Made by a program: the position numbers and the translations under genes. 64,000 bases of DNA, from contig CAZOGK010000011.1 of NCBI GenBank assembly GCA_964579295.1, positions 1 to 64,000 on the forward strand, in the 5' to 3' direction. Below, one piece after another: positions 48,535 to 58,400 of the stretch. The stretch is from JAAYYY01 sp964579295 (GTDB lineage Bacteria > Chloroflexota > Anaerolineae > Promineifilales > Promineifilaceae). Numbering within the stretch: the first letter of the stretch is position 1; each line of letters opens with the position of its first letter. The notes beneath the pieces are model-generated. The model was not told the DNA's origin. It saw nothing but the letters and a program-made list of their open reading frames with translations, and made no database searches.

Positions 48535-49008
48535 ATGAAGCAGCTCGGCCACCTGCACGCCATGCCCCTGGCGGACTTCCCCAGCCTGTTTGCGCGGCTA
48601 CCCATCCCGGCCATAGGCGACCTGCGCGGGCGCTATAACGGGCAGTTCACCGGCCCGCTCTGGCTGCGGCTGCTGGCCGGGCCCGTTCTCTGGCTGGGTG
48701 GTCTGCCGGGCTGGTGGGGCAAGGAGTTTAGCGGCGATGGAAACGGCGTAAACCTGCGCCGCCGCGGCCGGGAGATTGTCCCCAGCGTCCCCGTGCGGCT
48801 GGCGCTGCGCCCGTCTCTGCTGGACGGCAAGCCCGGCGTCAGCCTGCTTTACCCCGAGGACGCCCGCCTGCCGCTGCCCTGGGTGATTGACGAGCTGCGC
48901 TGGCTGGACGACGAACAGACGACGCTCCTGGGCATGACCATGCTCGCCCGCCTCGGCCTGCAGCGGCTGCCCGCGCCCTTCCTCCTCCACCGCCTGAGCC
49001 AAAAGTGA
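48535..49008 (+). CDS. Hypothetical protein, possibly lipid- or pigment-binding (GXWXG/DUF4334-like)
   Basis: The 157-residue protein contains IPAIGDLRGRYNGQFTGPLW, a hydrophobic segment LLAGPVLWLGGLPGWWGKEF, and a C-terminal LPWVIDELRWLDDEQTTLLGMT. The order of motifs recalls proteins with GXWXG/DUF4334 domains (beta-barrel binding proteins), but I cannot confirm this. The ATG at 48535 is preceded by GAGGAG at a long spacing of 11 nt. The gene is convergent with the M23 gene; a long hairpin spans the stop codon. Confidence 0.4.
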   Translation: MKQLGHLHAMPLADFPSLFARLPIPAIGDLRGRYNGQFTGPLWLRLLAGPVLWLGGLPGWWGKEFSGDGNGVNLRRRGREIVPSVPVRLALRPSLLDGKPGVSLLYPEDARLPLPWVIDELRWLDDEQTTLLGMTMLARLGLQRLPAPFLLHRLSQK

Positions 49009-49034
49009 CCGGCACTTGGGAAGTACCGGTCACT
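49003..49034. terminator. Long hairpin between convergent genes
   Basis: Outer arms AAGTGACCGG/CCGGTCACTT (10 bp) with inner ACTT/AAGT pairs form one long stem overlapping the stop codon of the plus-strand gene. There is no clear T-tract, so it may serve as a weak bidirectional terminator. Confidence 0.5.
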
Positions 49035-49050
49035 TGACCAATCGCAATAG

Positions 49051-51111
49051 CTAGCGGTTCGGCCGGTTCTCTTCGATGAACTTCTTCGGGTTGATGTAGT
49101 CGCGGTGGAGCCGGCCCCGGTCCAGGCTGGGCCAGTCGCCGGGGTTATTGAACAGAATCTCCGTCGGGCTCAGGTCAAAGTGCAGATGGTAGGGGCCATT
49201 GTATTCGTCCCGTCCCACCGTGCCGATCTGCTGCCCGCGCTGCAGCCGCTGGTCCCGCTCCACCAGCACCTCGCCCAGATGGGCATAGCGCCCATAGAGC
49301 GACGGGCCGCCGGGCTGCAGCGGGTCGTGGCGCACGATGACGATGTTGCCCCACGTGCGCACCCGTCCGGCAAAGGTCACCGTACCGCTGGCGCAGGAAT
49401 AGACCGGCTTGCCGCGGTCGCTATCCCAATGTGGCCGGTTCAGATTCAGGTCCGAGCCCGTATGGTAATGGTAGCTATCGCGCAGCCGGTAATAGTTACC
49501 GTACGAGTTCGCGTCGACCCAGTCGCCCGGCCACAGCTCAGACTCGGCGCGCTCCTCCGCCGTGCCGACCGGCGCATCATAGCCATCGGCCAGCCGCACA
49601 TTATCGCCCGGCTGCAGGTCCACTCGCCGCCAGCGCACGTCGCTGAAGGCCACGCTCCGTTTTTCCTCGCCCGTGTAATTCGTCAGGTTGACCTGACCGC
49701 TGGCCGGGTTGTTCTCGTCCAGCTCGTAGACGCCCAGCGAGACCCAGGTGTCGGAGAAGCGATTTTGGTTCACGTAGACGACCACCGGCTGGTTCTCGCC
49801 AACCACGCCGTGGATCTGGTATTGGGCCATGCGCGTGGTCGCATGCTGGCCGGGCACCCAGACACTGATCTCGTATTGTCCGGAAGTGACAATATCGGGC
49901 CGCCACCAGGCCCAGACACTGCTGGGCGTGTTGGCGACGGTGCGCGCATATTTCAGATGGCGGCCGTTGTGGATCTGGGGTACGAAGATGGCATAGGGGA
50001 ACTGTGGATAGACCCCATCGCGATAGCCGGGCTGCTGGATGGCAATGCGGATCTCTTCGGCCTGTACCTGCGCCTGGCCGTTGCCCTGCTGGCCCACGTC
50101 GTGGACGAGGCCGTCGCCGGTTAGCTGGATATCGTCGTAGTGGTAGGCGGCCACCGCATCCCACAGCTCGCGCCCGTTGTACTGCCGGTTGCCCAGGTCA
50201 TAGAGCGCATGCTCCCAGCTCCAGAAGGTCACCGCGGGCAGGCCCATCGCCCGCGCCTGATCCATGAAGCGCGTAATCTGCCGCGGCGAGGCCGACCAGA
50301 AGTAGCGGTCGGTAGCGCCGCCGTACATTTCGCCATAGGCGGCGCCGACCGGGATAAAGAGCTTGCTGGGGAACTGCTCTTTATACTGCTCGTAGCTGCG
50401 CCGCAGGTTGGAAATGGCATCGCCCTCGCTCCGCGCTACCCAGTAGACCTGGGGCATGGCGATGTCACAGTCGTTCATGAAAGCGGCAAAGGGGAAATAG
50501 GGGTGCGAGGTCAGGTAGCGGTAGCTGGAAAGGGCCAGCGTCACCCCATGCGTGCCTGCCAGCGCGCCCTTGAGCGCCGACATGTACTGCCGCGCGCGGT
50601 CCGAGCCGCCGGGTACCGACCAGCGCCGGTCGCCCAGATCCTCGGCGTTGACTACCAGCCCGCGCAGGCCGAACTCCTGGGCACGCCGCGCGAAGATATC
50701 CGCCTGCTTTTCCGGCTTTGCCCCGTCTCCGTAAACAAAGGCCCAACCCCAGACGGTGATGCCGGCGGCCCGCAGCGCCTGAATCAGCGCGGCCGTGGCC
50801 GCCTCTTTGCGCCCGCCGCTGTCGTAATTCGGATGGGGAAAGGGCTGGTCGCCATCGGCAATCTTGACGATGGCGTGCTCGATTCCCGCGGCGAGCGCCA
50901 GCTGCGCGGCGCCCTCGGCGTTGCCCGCGCCGCGGCGGGCAATGACTTTTTCGGCATGCCAGACGAAGTAGCCCTTACCATCCAGCATCTCCTCGCCACG
51001 GACCTGAGCCACTGCGGGCGGGGCCGCCGGGGCCGGCCCCGCGGCCGGTCCAGCCAGCGCCGTGACGCCGTCGTTACCTGGTCCTGTGAAAAGGGTCTGT
51101 TCTCTCTTCAT
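49051..51111 (-). CDS. M23 peptidoglycan endopeptidase with N-terminal barrel and golvesin-like domains
   Basis: The 686-residue product is modular. Residues about 45-340 resemble a TIM-barrel glycoside-hydrolase-like domain (YFVWHAEKVIARRG, TVWGWAFVYGD, LVVNAEDLGDR, DIAMPQVYW, VTFWSWEHALYD). Residues about 365-515 look like a golvesin/Xly carbohydrate-binding domain (PSSVWAWWRPDIVTSGQYEI, VAFSDVRWRRVDLQPG). The C-terminus is an M23/LytM domain with the metal ligands in YHYHTGSDLNLN and GPYHLHFDLS. It probably cuts peptide bridges of peptidoglycan. No standard signal peptide is seen at MKREQTLFTG, which is odd for a wall hydrolase. GGAG lies 7 nt upstream of the ATG at 51111; the FtsZ-like gene is 47 bp upstream. 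Confidence 0.78.
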   Translation of the reverse strand: MKREQTLFTGPGNDGVTALAGPAAGPAPAAPPAVAQVRGEEMLDGKGYFVWHAEKVIARRGAGNAEGAAQLALAAGIEHAIVKIADGDQPFPHPNYDSGGRKEAATAALIQALRAAGITVWGWAFVYGDGAKPEKQADIFARRAQEFGLRGLVVNAEDLGDRRWSVPGGSDRARQYMSALKGALAGTHGVTLALSSYRYLTSHPYFPFAAFMNDCDIAMPQVYWVARSEGDAISNLRRSYEQYKEQFPSKLFIPVGAAYGEMYGGATDRYFWSASPRQITRFMDQARAMGLPAVTFWSWEHALYDLGNRQYNGRELWDAVAAYHYDDIQLTGDGLVHDVGQQGNGQAQVQAEEIRIAIQQPGYRDGVYPQFPYAIFVPQIHNGRHLKYARTVANTPSSVWAWWRPDIVTSGQYEISVWVPGQHATTRMAQYQIHGVVGENQPVVVYVNQNRFSDTWVSLGVYELDENNPASGQVNLTNYTGEEKRSVAFSDVRWRRVDLQPGDNVRLADGYDAPVGTAEERAESELWPGDWVDANSYGNYYRLRDSYHYHTGSDLNLNRPHWDSDRGKPVYSCASGTVTFAGRVRTWGNIVIVRHDPLQPGGPSLYGRYAHLGEVLVERDQRLQRGQQIGTVGRDEYNGPYHLHFDLSPTEILFNNPGDWPSLDRGRLHRDYINPKKFIEENRPNR

Positions 51112-51158
51112 ATCTGCTCTCCATCTCTCGGCGAGCGTCCGCGCTAACGCCGGACGGC

Positions 51159-52118
51159 TCACATAGCAGGCGCCGCGGCAACCGCAAGAAAGTCGGCCAG
51201 GCGAGGCGTCACAGGCGTGCGCCCGCCGCCGGTTGCTATCAGGATTAGCTGCAGCTCGTCTTCCAGGGAGGCATCCACAGTGGCGCCGAAGATAATGTTT
51301 GCTTCCGGATGAATACGCGGTTGGATGAACGCCGCAATTGTGTGTACTTCGGCCAGCGTCAGATCTTTGCCGCCGGTCACGTTAAAGAGCATGCCGCGCG
51401 CACCGTCAATGGAGCTATCCAGCAGCGGCGAGGAAATCGCCTGCTGCGCGGCCTGGTAGGCGCGCTGCGGCCCGGCGCCCCGCCCGCTGCCGATGACGGC
51501 GGCGCCGCCCACTTCGACGATGGCGCGCACGTCGGCAAAATCGACATTCACCAGGCCGGCCCGGTTAACAAGCTCGTTGATGGCCTGGATACTGTCGAAC
51601 CAGACGCCGTGAGCCAGCCGGTAGGTCTCATGAAACGGCAGATCGCAGTTGTTCTCCAGCAACCGGTCATTGCGGATGACAATGACCGTGTGCGCCGTCT
51701 CCTCCAGCCGGGCGGCGCCGCTGGCCGCCGCGGTTGCGCGCTGCTGCCCTTCAAAGGAAAAGGGATGGGTGACAATGCCCACCGCTAGCGCCCCCAATGA
51801 GCGCGCCAGGCCGGCGACTTCCGGCGCTACGGCGGTTCCCGTGCGCCCGCCCAGCCCGGCCACAATAAAGACAAGGTCGGCGCCTACCAGCGCCTGGCGT
51901 ACCAGCTCCCACTCCTGACCGTGCAACGCCGGCCGTGATAGCTGCAGGTGCGTGGGGGCCAGGGTGCGCTGCCCGCCGTTACTGGCCAGGTCAATCGTCA
52001 CAAATGAAACGCCCTTGATACCGCCCCGGATCATATGATTAACGGCTGAAATCCCGCCGCTCCCGACCCCTGCGACGCGAATACGCGCGTAATGCCGCGC
52101 CTGACAACGTCTTAACAT
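51159..52118 (-). CDS. Divergent FtsZ/tubulin-family GTPase
   Basis: This 319-residue protein aligns with FtsZ from RIRVAGVGSGGISAVNHMI to DELQLILIATGG. The tubulin signature (T4 loop) appears as AGLGGRTGTAVAPEVAGLA, followed by GIVTHPFSFEGQQR as in FtsZ. The T7 catalytic loop is well kept: LVNVDFADVRAIVEVGGAAV, and SSPLLDSSIDGARGMLFNVT matches too. The T3 loop (GAGGNP in FtsZ) is missing and there is no C-terminal FtsA/ZipA-binding peptide, so it is likely a paralogue rather than the main division FtsZ. The ATG at 52118 has AGGAGG 5 nt upstream. It is cotranscribed with the M23 endopeptidase gene. Confidence 0.8.
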   Translation of the reverse strand: MLRRCQARHYARIRVAGVGSGGISAVNHMIRGGIKGVSFVTIDLASNGGQRTLAPTHLQLSRPALHGQEWELVRQALVGADLVFIVAGLGGRTGTAVAPEVAGLARSLGALAVGIVTHPFSFEGQQRATAAASGAARLEETAHTVIVIRNDRLLENNCDLPFHETYRLAHGVWFDSIQAINELVNRAGLVNVDFADVRAIVEVGGAAVIGSGRGAGPQRAYQAAQQAISSPLLDSSIDGARGMLFNVTGGKDLTLAEVHTIAAFIQPRIHPEANIIFGATVDASLEDELQLILIATGGGRTPVTPRLADFLAVAAAPAM

Positions 52119-52261
52119 GCCACCCTCCTCCCTTGAGTAGTAGCGGCCAGCGCCCATGAGCAGCGTCTGGCTCATAAGACCAAAAATATAGATTGTTGGT
52201 ACTGCACCGGAAACCTTATGATATGTTCCCGCCTAGCGTGAAAAAAACGTGAACGCCTTAA

Positions 52262-52291
52262 TTGACAATTATAGGAGCTTTCCTTTAGAAT
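52262..52291 (+). promoter_or_regulatory. Promoter of the giant STAND-TPR gene
   Basis: A perfect TTGACA (52262-52267) is 18 bp from TAGAAT (52286-52291). The leader would be about 125 nt. The 306-bp gap 52119-52424 shows no other gene. Confidence 0.65.
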
Positions 52292-52424
52292 CACAAGTGT
52301 CAGTAGTACTATCCACAATTTCATAGCTTAAAACGGGCGCAAAAGTCGCCCTGGTGCAGCAGAAAGGTAGTCGGGAGTAACCACGTGCAGGCAGGGGAGT
52401 TCTCGATGAGGGAAGAGGGTCGCC

Positions 52425-55400
52425 GTGTCAGAGGCAAGCACTGTCGAGAATAGGCCGTTTGTTGGTCGCATAGAAGAACAGAAACAGTTCCGCGCGGCGC
52501 TCAGCGAGTTGCTGGCCGCGCCGGCCGGCGAAACGCTGCCCTATATCTGTCTGCTCTATGGCGACGGCGGCATCGGCAAGACGACGCTGGCCCGCCGCTT
52601 CTGCCACATTGCCGCCAGCGAAGAGCCCTTTGCCGGGGAGTTCGACCTGCTTTGGATCGACTGGGAAGACGAGCGCAAGAAGAGCCCCAGTCTCCGTGTC
52701 GGCTCGCACCAGATTGCCGTCGAAACCATCTGCCGCACCTTTTATTCCGCCGCCGTGCGCCAGAAATGGGGGCGGCAGTTTTCCGCCTACCATAAGACGC
52801 TGCGCCAGCGCGACGAAGCGGTTCACGAAGCCACCGCGGCCCTTTCCGGGCAGCACGATTGGGACGAGTTCGGCATCCTGCGCACGCTGGGCGCCGACGC
52901 GCTGGCCCGCATCATCCGCCTGCAATTTCCGGTCATCGGCGACGCCGGCGAGGCGCTGGTCGAGGCTTTTTTCGACGCCGGCCTGCAGGTTGGTGCGGAA
53001 CAGGCGGTGCGGCTGCGCGCCGCCGTGGAACGCCATCTGCGCGGCGCCCTCAAGCCCGCCGCCTTTGAACACCTGCTCAACCCGGAAGAGCAGCTCGTGC
53101 TGGCCCTGGCGCGGGGGTTAAACCGCGTGGCGCGTCGCCAGCGGCTGATCGTCGTCCTCGACAACTATGAGCTGGTGGATCGGGTTGACGTCTGGATTCG
53201 CCAGCTCATGCGCAGCGCGGGCCCGCGCCTCATCTGGGTGCTCAGCGACCGCAACGACCTGCTGCAGAGCCGGCTCTTCGGCAACGAATATTTCCACGGT
53301 TATGCCGACGATATTCCACGGCGGCTGCTGCCCTACCCTATGCGCCCGCTCGCCGTAGACGACGTGCGCCGCTACTTTGCCGCCGCCGTGCCCGAACGCC
53401 CCCTCGACGGCGCCGAGACGGAAGCCATCAGCCGCGTCTGTCGCGGCATTCCTCTGGCGGTCCAGGAAGCCGCCGCCATCTGGCAGAGCGGCGCCGCCCT
53501 GCACGAGATTGCCGGCGACATCACCATCAGCACCCCCGGCAACCAGATCGTGCAGAAGCTGACCAACCGCTACCTGCAGCACGTGGTCGCCGAGTCAGAC
53601 CGGCAGGCAATCTTCGCCCTGGCGCTGGCCGACGGCGACGTCGATCTGCTGCGGGCCATGCTGCGCCCGGAGGGCGGCAGCAGCGAGCTGGATGGGCTGC
53701 TGCGGCGCCTGGAGCGTGACTACGCATCGGTGCACGCCGCTCACGCCCGCCTCCACGACGACCCGGCCCATTTTTGCCGCGAATACCTGCGGGCGCCGCT
53801 GCATCGCAAGAGCCGCCGCGTCCTGCGCCTCAACGAGCGCGCTGTGGCCGCTCTGCGCGAGCGGCTGCGCCAGCTAGAAGTTGGCCTGCCCGACCTGGCT
53901 GCGCGCTGCGCCGACGACGACTGGGTACAGACGGCGCTGCAGCTGGCCCAATTCCTCTTCTGGGTCGACGAAGTGGAAGCCTGGAGCTGGCTGATCCCCC
54001 GTTACGTCGAGGGCATTGCCTTTAGCGACGATCTGCGCCGCGGGCTAGTGACCGTCGCCGTCGCCTGGCACGGCAGCCTCAGCGACACAGGCGAGCGGCT
54101 GCTGGCCGTACTGCGCGACGAAAGCAGCGACACGCCGCTGCTCAGCGTCCTGCAGCAGCTGCGCGCCCGCGGCTGGCTGGAGGGCGCCGGCGCTGAAGAG
54201 CGCGCCGCCATTCTTAAGATGCAGCAGGCGCGCCACCTGCTGCGCCACGACCGCATCCGTGCCGCGCTGGCCTACTATGAACAGGTCGCCGCCCGGCTCG
54301 ACCAGGACAACGCGGCGCTGCGCCGCCAGCTCGCCGACCATTACGAGACGGCGGCGCGCCACCTGCTGCAGCGCGCCCGCGAGGGCGCCAGCGCCTCGGC
54401 GCTGCTGGAACAGGTTACGACCTGGTTCCCGGAGCGGCAGCAGGCCTGGTATCTGCTGGGAGTGGCCTACAGCGAAGGTGGCGACGCCGACAAGGCGCTG
54501 GCCGCCTTGCAGCGCACGCTTGCGCTGGACGAAAGTCATTTGGCCGCCCACCTGCGGCTGGGGGCGCTGTACCGCGAAATGGGCGACTTTGAGCAGGCGC
54601 ACGCCACGTATGAGAAGGCGCTGGCCCTGGAGCCCGAGGCAGTAGCCACCCGGCGCGGCCTCGGCGAGCTTTATCTGGCCGAGGGCCGGGTTGACGAAGC
54701 CGTCGCCGCCTTCCAGACGGCGCGCGCAAAAGCGCCCGACGACGTGGCCTCGCTGGTCGGACTGGGCGAAGTCTATCTGCAGCAGGGGCACGATGCCGAC
54801 GCCCTGGCCGCCTTCCAACAGGTGCTGGAGGAGCTGCCCGACCATGTGGCGGCCCTGCGCGGGCTGGCCGAAGTGCAGTGGCGGCTGGGCGACTATGACG
54901 CCGCGCGCGCAGTCTACGAAAAACTGCTGACCATCGACGCGGGCGATGCTGTCGCGCATCTGGGCATGGGCCGCCTTTACCAGCGCGACGACCAGGCGGG
55001 GCCGGCGCTGGAGCATTACCAGATGGCCGCCACCCTCCAGCCCAAAGCGGCCGACGCGCACCGCGGCGTCGGCGACATGATGCGCGCCGCGGGCAACGTC
55101 GGCGAAGCACGCATCGCCTACGAAGAGGCCATTGCCCTCGATCCGCAGGCAGCAGCGGCCTACGCGGGGCTGGCCCACATCTACCACACGCTTGGCCGGC
55201 CCGAAGAAGCGCTGCAGGCCTACCAGCAGGCGGCCGGCATCGAGCCGGACTTTGCCAGCAGCCAGTCGCTGCTGGGGCATATTTACCTGGCCCTCGGCCG
55301 CTATGCCGAGGCCGTCGCCGGCTACGAGCGAGCCATCGAAGCCGAGGGAGGCGAGGCGACGCTCTACACCGGGCTCGGCGATGCTTATGCCGGCCTGGAG

Positions 55401-58400
55401 CAGTGGGATGAGGCGGCGACCGCATATGAGGCAGCCTTGCAGCTGGCCGAGCGCCACGTGCGGGCGCTGGAAGGGCTGGCCCGCGTTCATCTGGCCCGTG
55501 AAGAGACGGCCGCCGCGCTGCGCTGCCTGCGCCAGGCCGTGGCGCTCGACCCGGCCAACCCGGTGGCCCACCAGCAGATCGGCGATATCGCCGCCGAGCG
55601 CGGCGCGACCGAGCGGGCGGTGGTCGCCTACCAGCGCGCCCTGAATCTGGCGCCCGAGCGCGCTGAGCTGCACATCGCGCTGGGCCATGCCCTGATCCGC
55701 CTACGCCGCTGGCAAGAAGCCGATACGAGCCTGCGCCGCGCCGCCGTGCTTGCCCCGACGGCGGCGCTGGCCCACGTCGGCCTGGGCCACATCGCGCGCC
55801 AGCGCGGCGAGTGGGAGCAGGCCATCGGCGCCTACCGGCGCGCGCTGCAGCTCGAGCCAGATCTGGCCGAGGCGCACCACGGGCTGGGCGAGACGTTCCG
55901 CCGCCTCGGGCAGCGCGACGATGCGCGCGCGGCCTTCGCCGAGGCAGTCCGTCTGGATCCGGCTCATCCACACGCTCACACCTCCCTGGCGGAGGTGTTG
56001 CATGCCGCCGGCCAGCACGAGCAGGCGTTGGCCGTGCTGGAACAGGCGCTGGCGGTGAATCCCGAGGATGCCAGAGCCTATCAGGCGCGCGGCGAAGCGC
56101 ATGCCGCGTTGGGCCGCTGGCAGGAAGCAGGGCAAGCATACCGCGAAGTCATCCGGCGTCGCCCGCGCTGGGCAGCCCCGCACGTGGGCATTGCCGCCGT
56201 CTTTGCCGCGCTCGACCGGCCAGCAGCGGCCGCGGCGGCGCTGGAAAAAGCACAACAGCTCGCGCCCGATTTTCCGATTCCTACAGCGATGCTCGGCGAG
56301 CAGTATCTGCGGCTTGGCCGGCACGACGAGGCGCGTCAGGCTTTCGAGGAGGCGCGGCGGCAGGAGCCGGACGCCATAGGCCCGCTCATGGGCCTGGGCG
56401 ACAGCTTCCGGGCACTCGCCAGCTACGGCGAGGCCGCTGCCGTCTACACGGTGGCGGCGGCGCGCGACCAGGCGGCGCCGGAGCCTCATCTCGGCCTGGG
56501 GGCGATCTATCTGGCGTCGGGCAACCTGCAGGAAGCGCTGGTCTCCTTTGAGGAGGCACTGGAGCGCGACCCCGCGGCGACAACAGCTTACTGCGGACTC
56601 GGCGACGCTTATTTCACCCTGCAGCGGCTGGAGGAGGCGCGGCGCAGCTACCAGCTCGCCCTGAAACAGGACCCGCAATGCGCCCCCGCCTTCCGCGGCC
56701 TGGCGCGCATCTACTTCCGCGATGGCCGCTACCAGGAAGCGCTGGCTTCCTACGAGCAGGCGCTCGGCCGCGCGCCGCAGGAGCCGCCCGACCATTATCT
56801 CGGCGCCATCTACCAGGCGCTGCACCGCCCGCAGGATGCGGTGACCGCTTACCAGGCGGCACTGGCCGCGGCCCCGGAGGATTTCGAGACGGTGGCTGGC
56901 CTGGGCGACGCCCTGCGCGCCACCGCCGCCTGGGACGAGGCGCTGCAGGCCTACCGGCGCGCAGCGCGCCTGCAGCCGGAGAATGTCCAGGCCTATCTGG
57001 GCCTGGGCAGCGTCCACCTGCAGCTGGATAACCACGATCTGGCGGCGGCCGCCTTCCAGCGGGCGCTGGCTCTATCGCCACAGGAAGTCGAAGCCCACAA
57101 GGGGTTGGCCGCCGTCTATGCGCGCCAGGAACAGCCGGAGCTGGCAGCGCGCATCTACCGTCAGGCCCTGGCGCTGGCGCCGCGCGACGTGGAAGCGCTG
57201 CGCGGGCTGGCCTATGCGTGCCTGGCGCTGAAGCAGATCGAACAGGCTGACGAGCTGTTTCGCCGGGCGCTGGCGCTCAACCCGAACGACGCCGACGCTT
57301 ATCGCGGGCTGGGGCTGACCGCCGCCTACCAGAAGGATATTGCGGCGGCGGCCCGCACCTACGAACAGGCTGTGGCGCTGGACCCGGCGCGTCGCAGCGC
57401 CCACCTGGGGCTGGCCCGCGCCTACGCCGAGCTGGCCCAGCACGACAAGGCGATCCCTGCCTACCAGCGCGCACTGGAGCTTCATGAGAATGGCGATACC
57501 ATTCCCATCTATCTCGAGCTGGGCCGGAGTTATCTGGCGGTAGAAGAGAGCGAGCGGGCGGCGCAGATTTACGAGCGGCTGGTGGAGATGGACGCACAAA
57601 GCGCCGCCGTGCACTGTTTTGGCGGCAAGGCGCTGGCCGCCACGCGCAACTATCGAGACGCATTGGCCGCCTACCACCGCGCCGCCGAACTCGATCCCGA
57701 TCTGCCCGACCCATACGTCGGCATCGGCGAGGTCTGCCGCGCGGAGGGCCGCATTCACGACGCGCTGGCCGCCTACGAGCGGGCGCTACGCCGCGACCCG
57801 GACGATGTCGCCGCCTACGGCGGTCTGGGCGCTATCTACGTGCGCATGGGCCATTACGTCGCGGCGCTGCAGGCCTATCGGCGGGCCATCAGCCTGGCGC
57901 CCCGCGCCGGCGCTTACCATGCCGGCATGGGCGCCGCGCACCTGGCCCTGGGCGAAGACGAATCGGCGCGCCGTGCCTTTGAACAGGCGCTGGCGCACAA
58001 CCCCCGTCTGGTCGATGCCTACGAGGGGATGGGCGAGCTGCTGCGACGCGAGACGAAATATGCCGCAGCGCAGGAGGCTTACGAGTTTGCCATCGAGCTG
58101 GAGCCTGGGCGCGCGACGGCTCATGCCGGGTTGGGCGAAACGGCGCTCGCCGCCGGCCGGCCAGAGATTGCTGTCGAAGCGTTGCGGCAGGCTATCCTGC
58201 TGGCGCCCGACGAATCCGCCTATCACGCTCGCCTCGGCGCGGCGCTGCGCCAACAGGGCAATGCCCGTGAGGCACTGGGCGCCTATGAAGAAGCGCTGGC
58301 CGCCGGCAACCAGGCAGTCGCCACCTACGAGGAGCTGGGTCTGCTTTACCTGGAAGCAGGCGCTCATGACGACGCACTGCTGGCGCTGCAGCGCGCCGTG

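Noticed and set aside
54045..55688. Minus-strand long frames inside the TPR gene
   Set aside because: They arise from the repetitive, high-GC codon usage of the TPR units on the other strand; they repeat with the same period and have no ribosome-binding sites.
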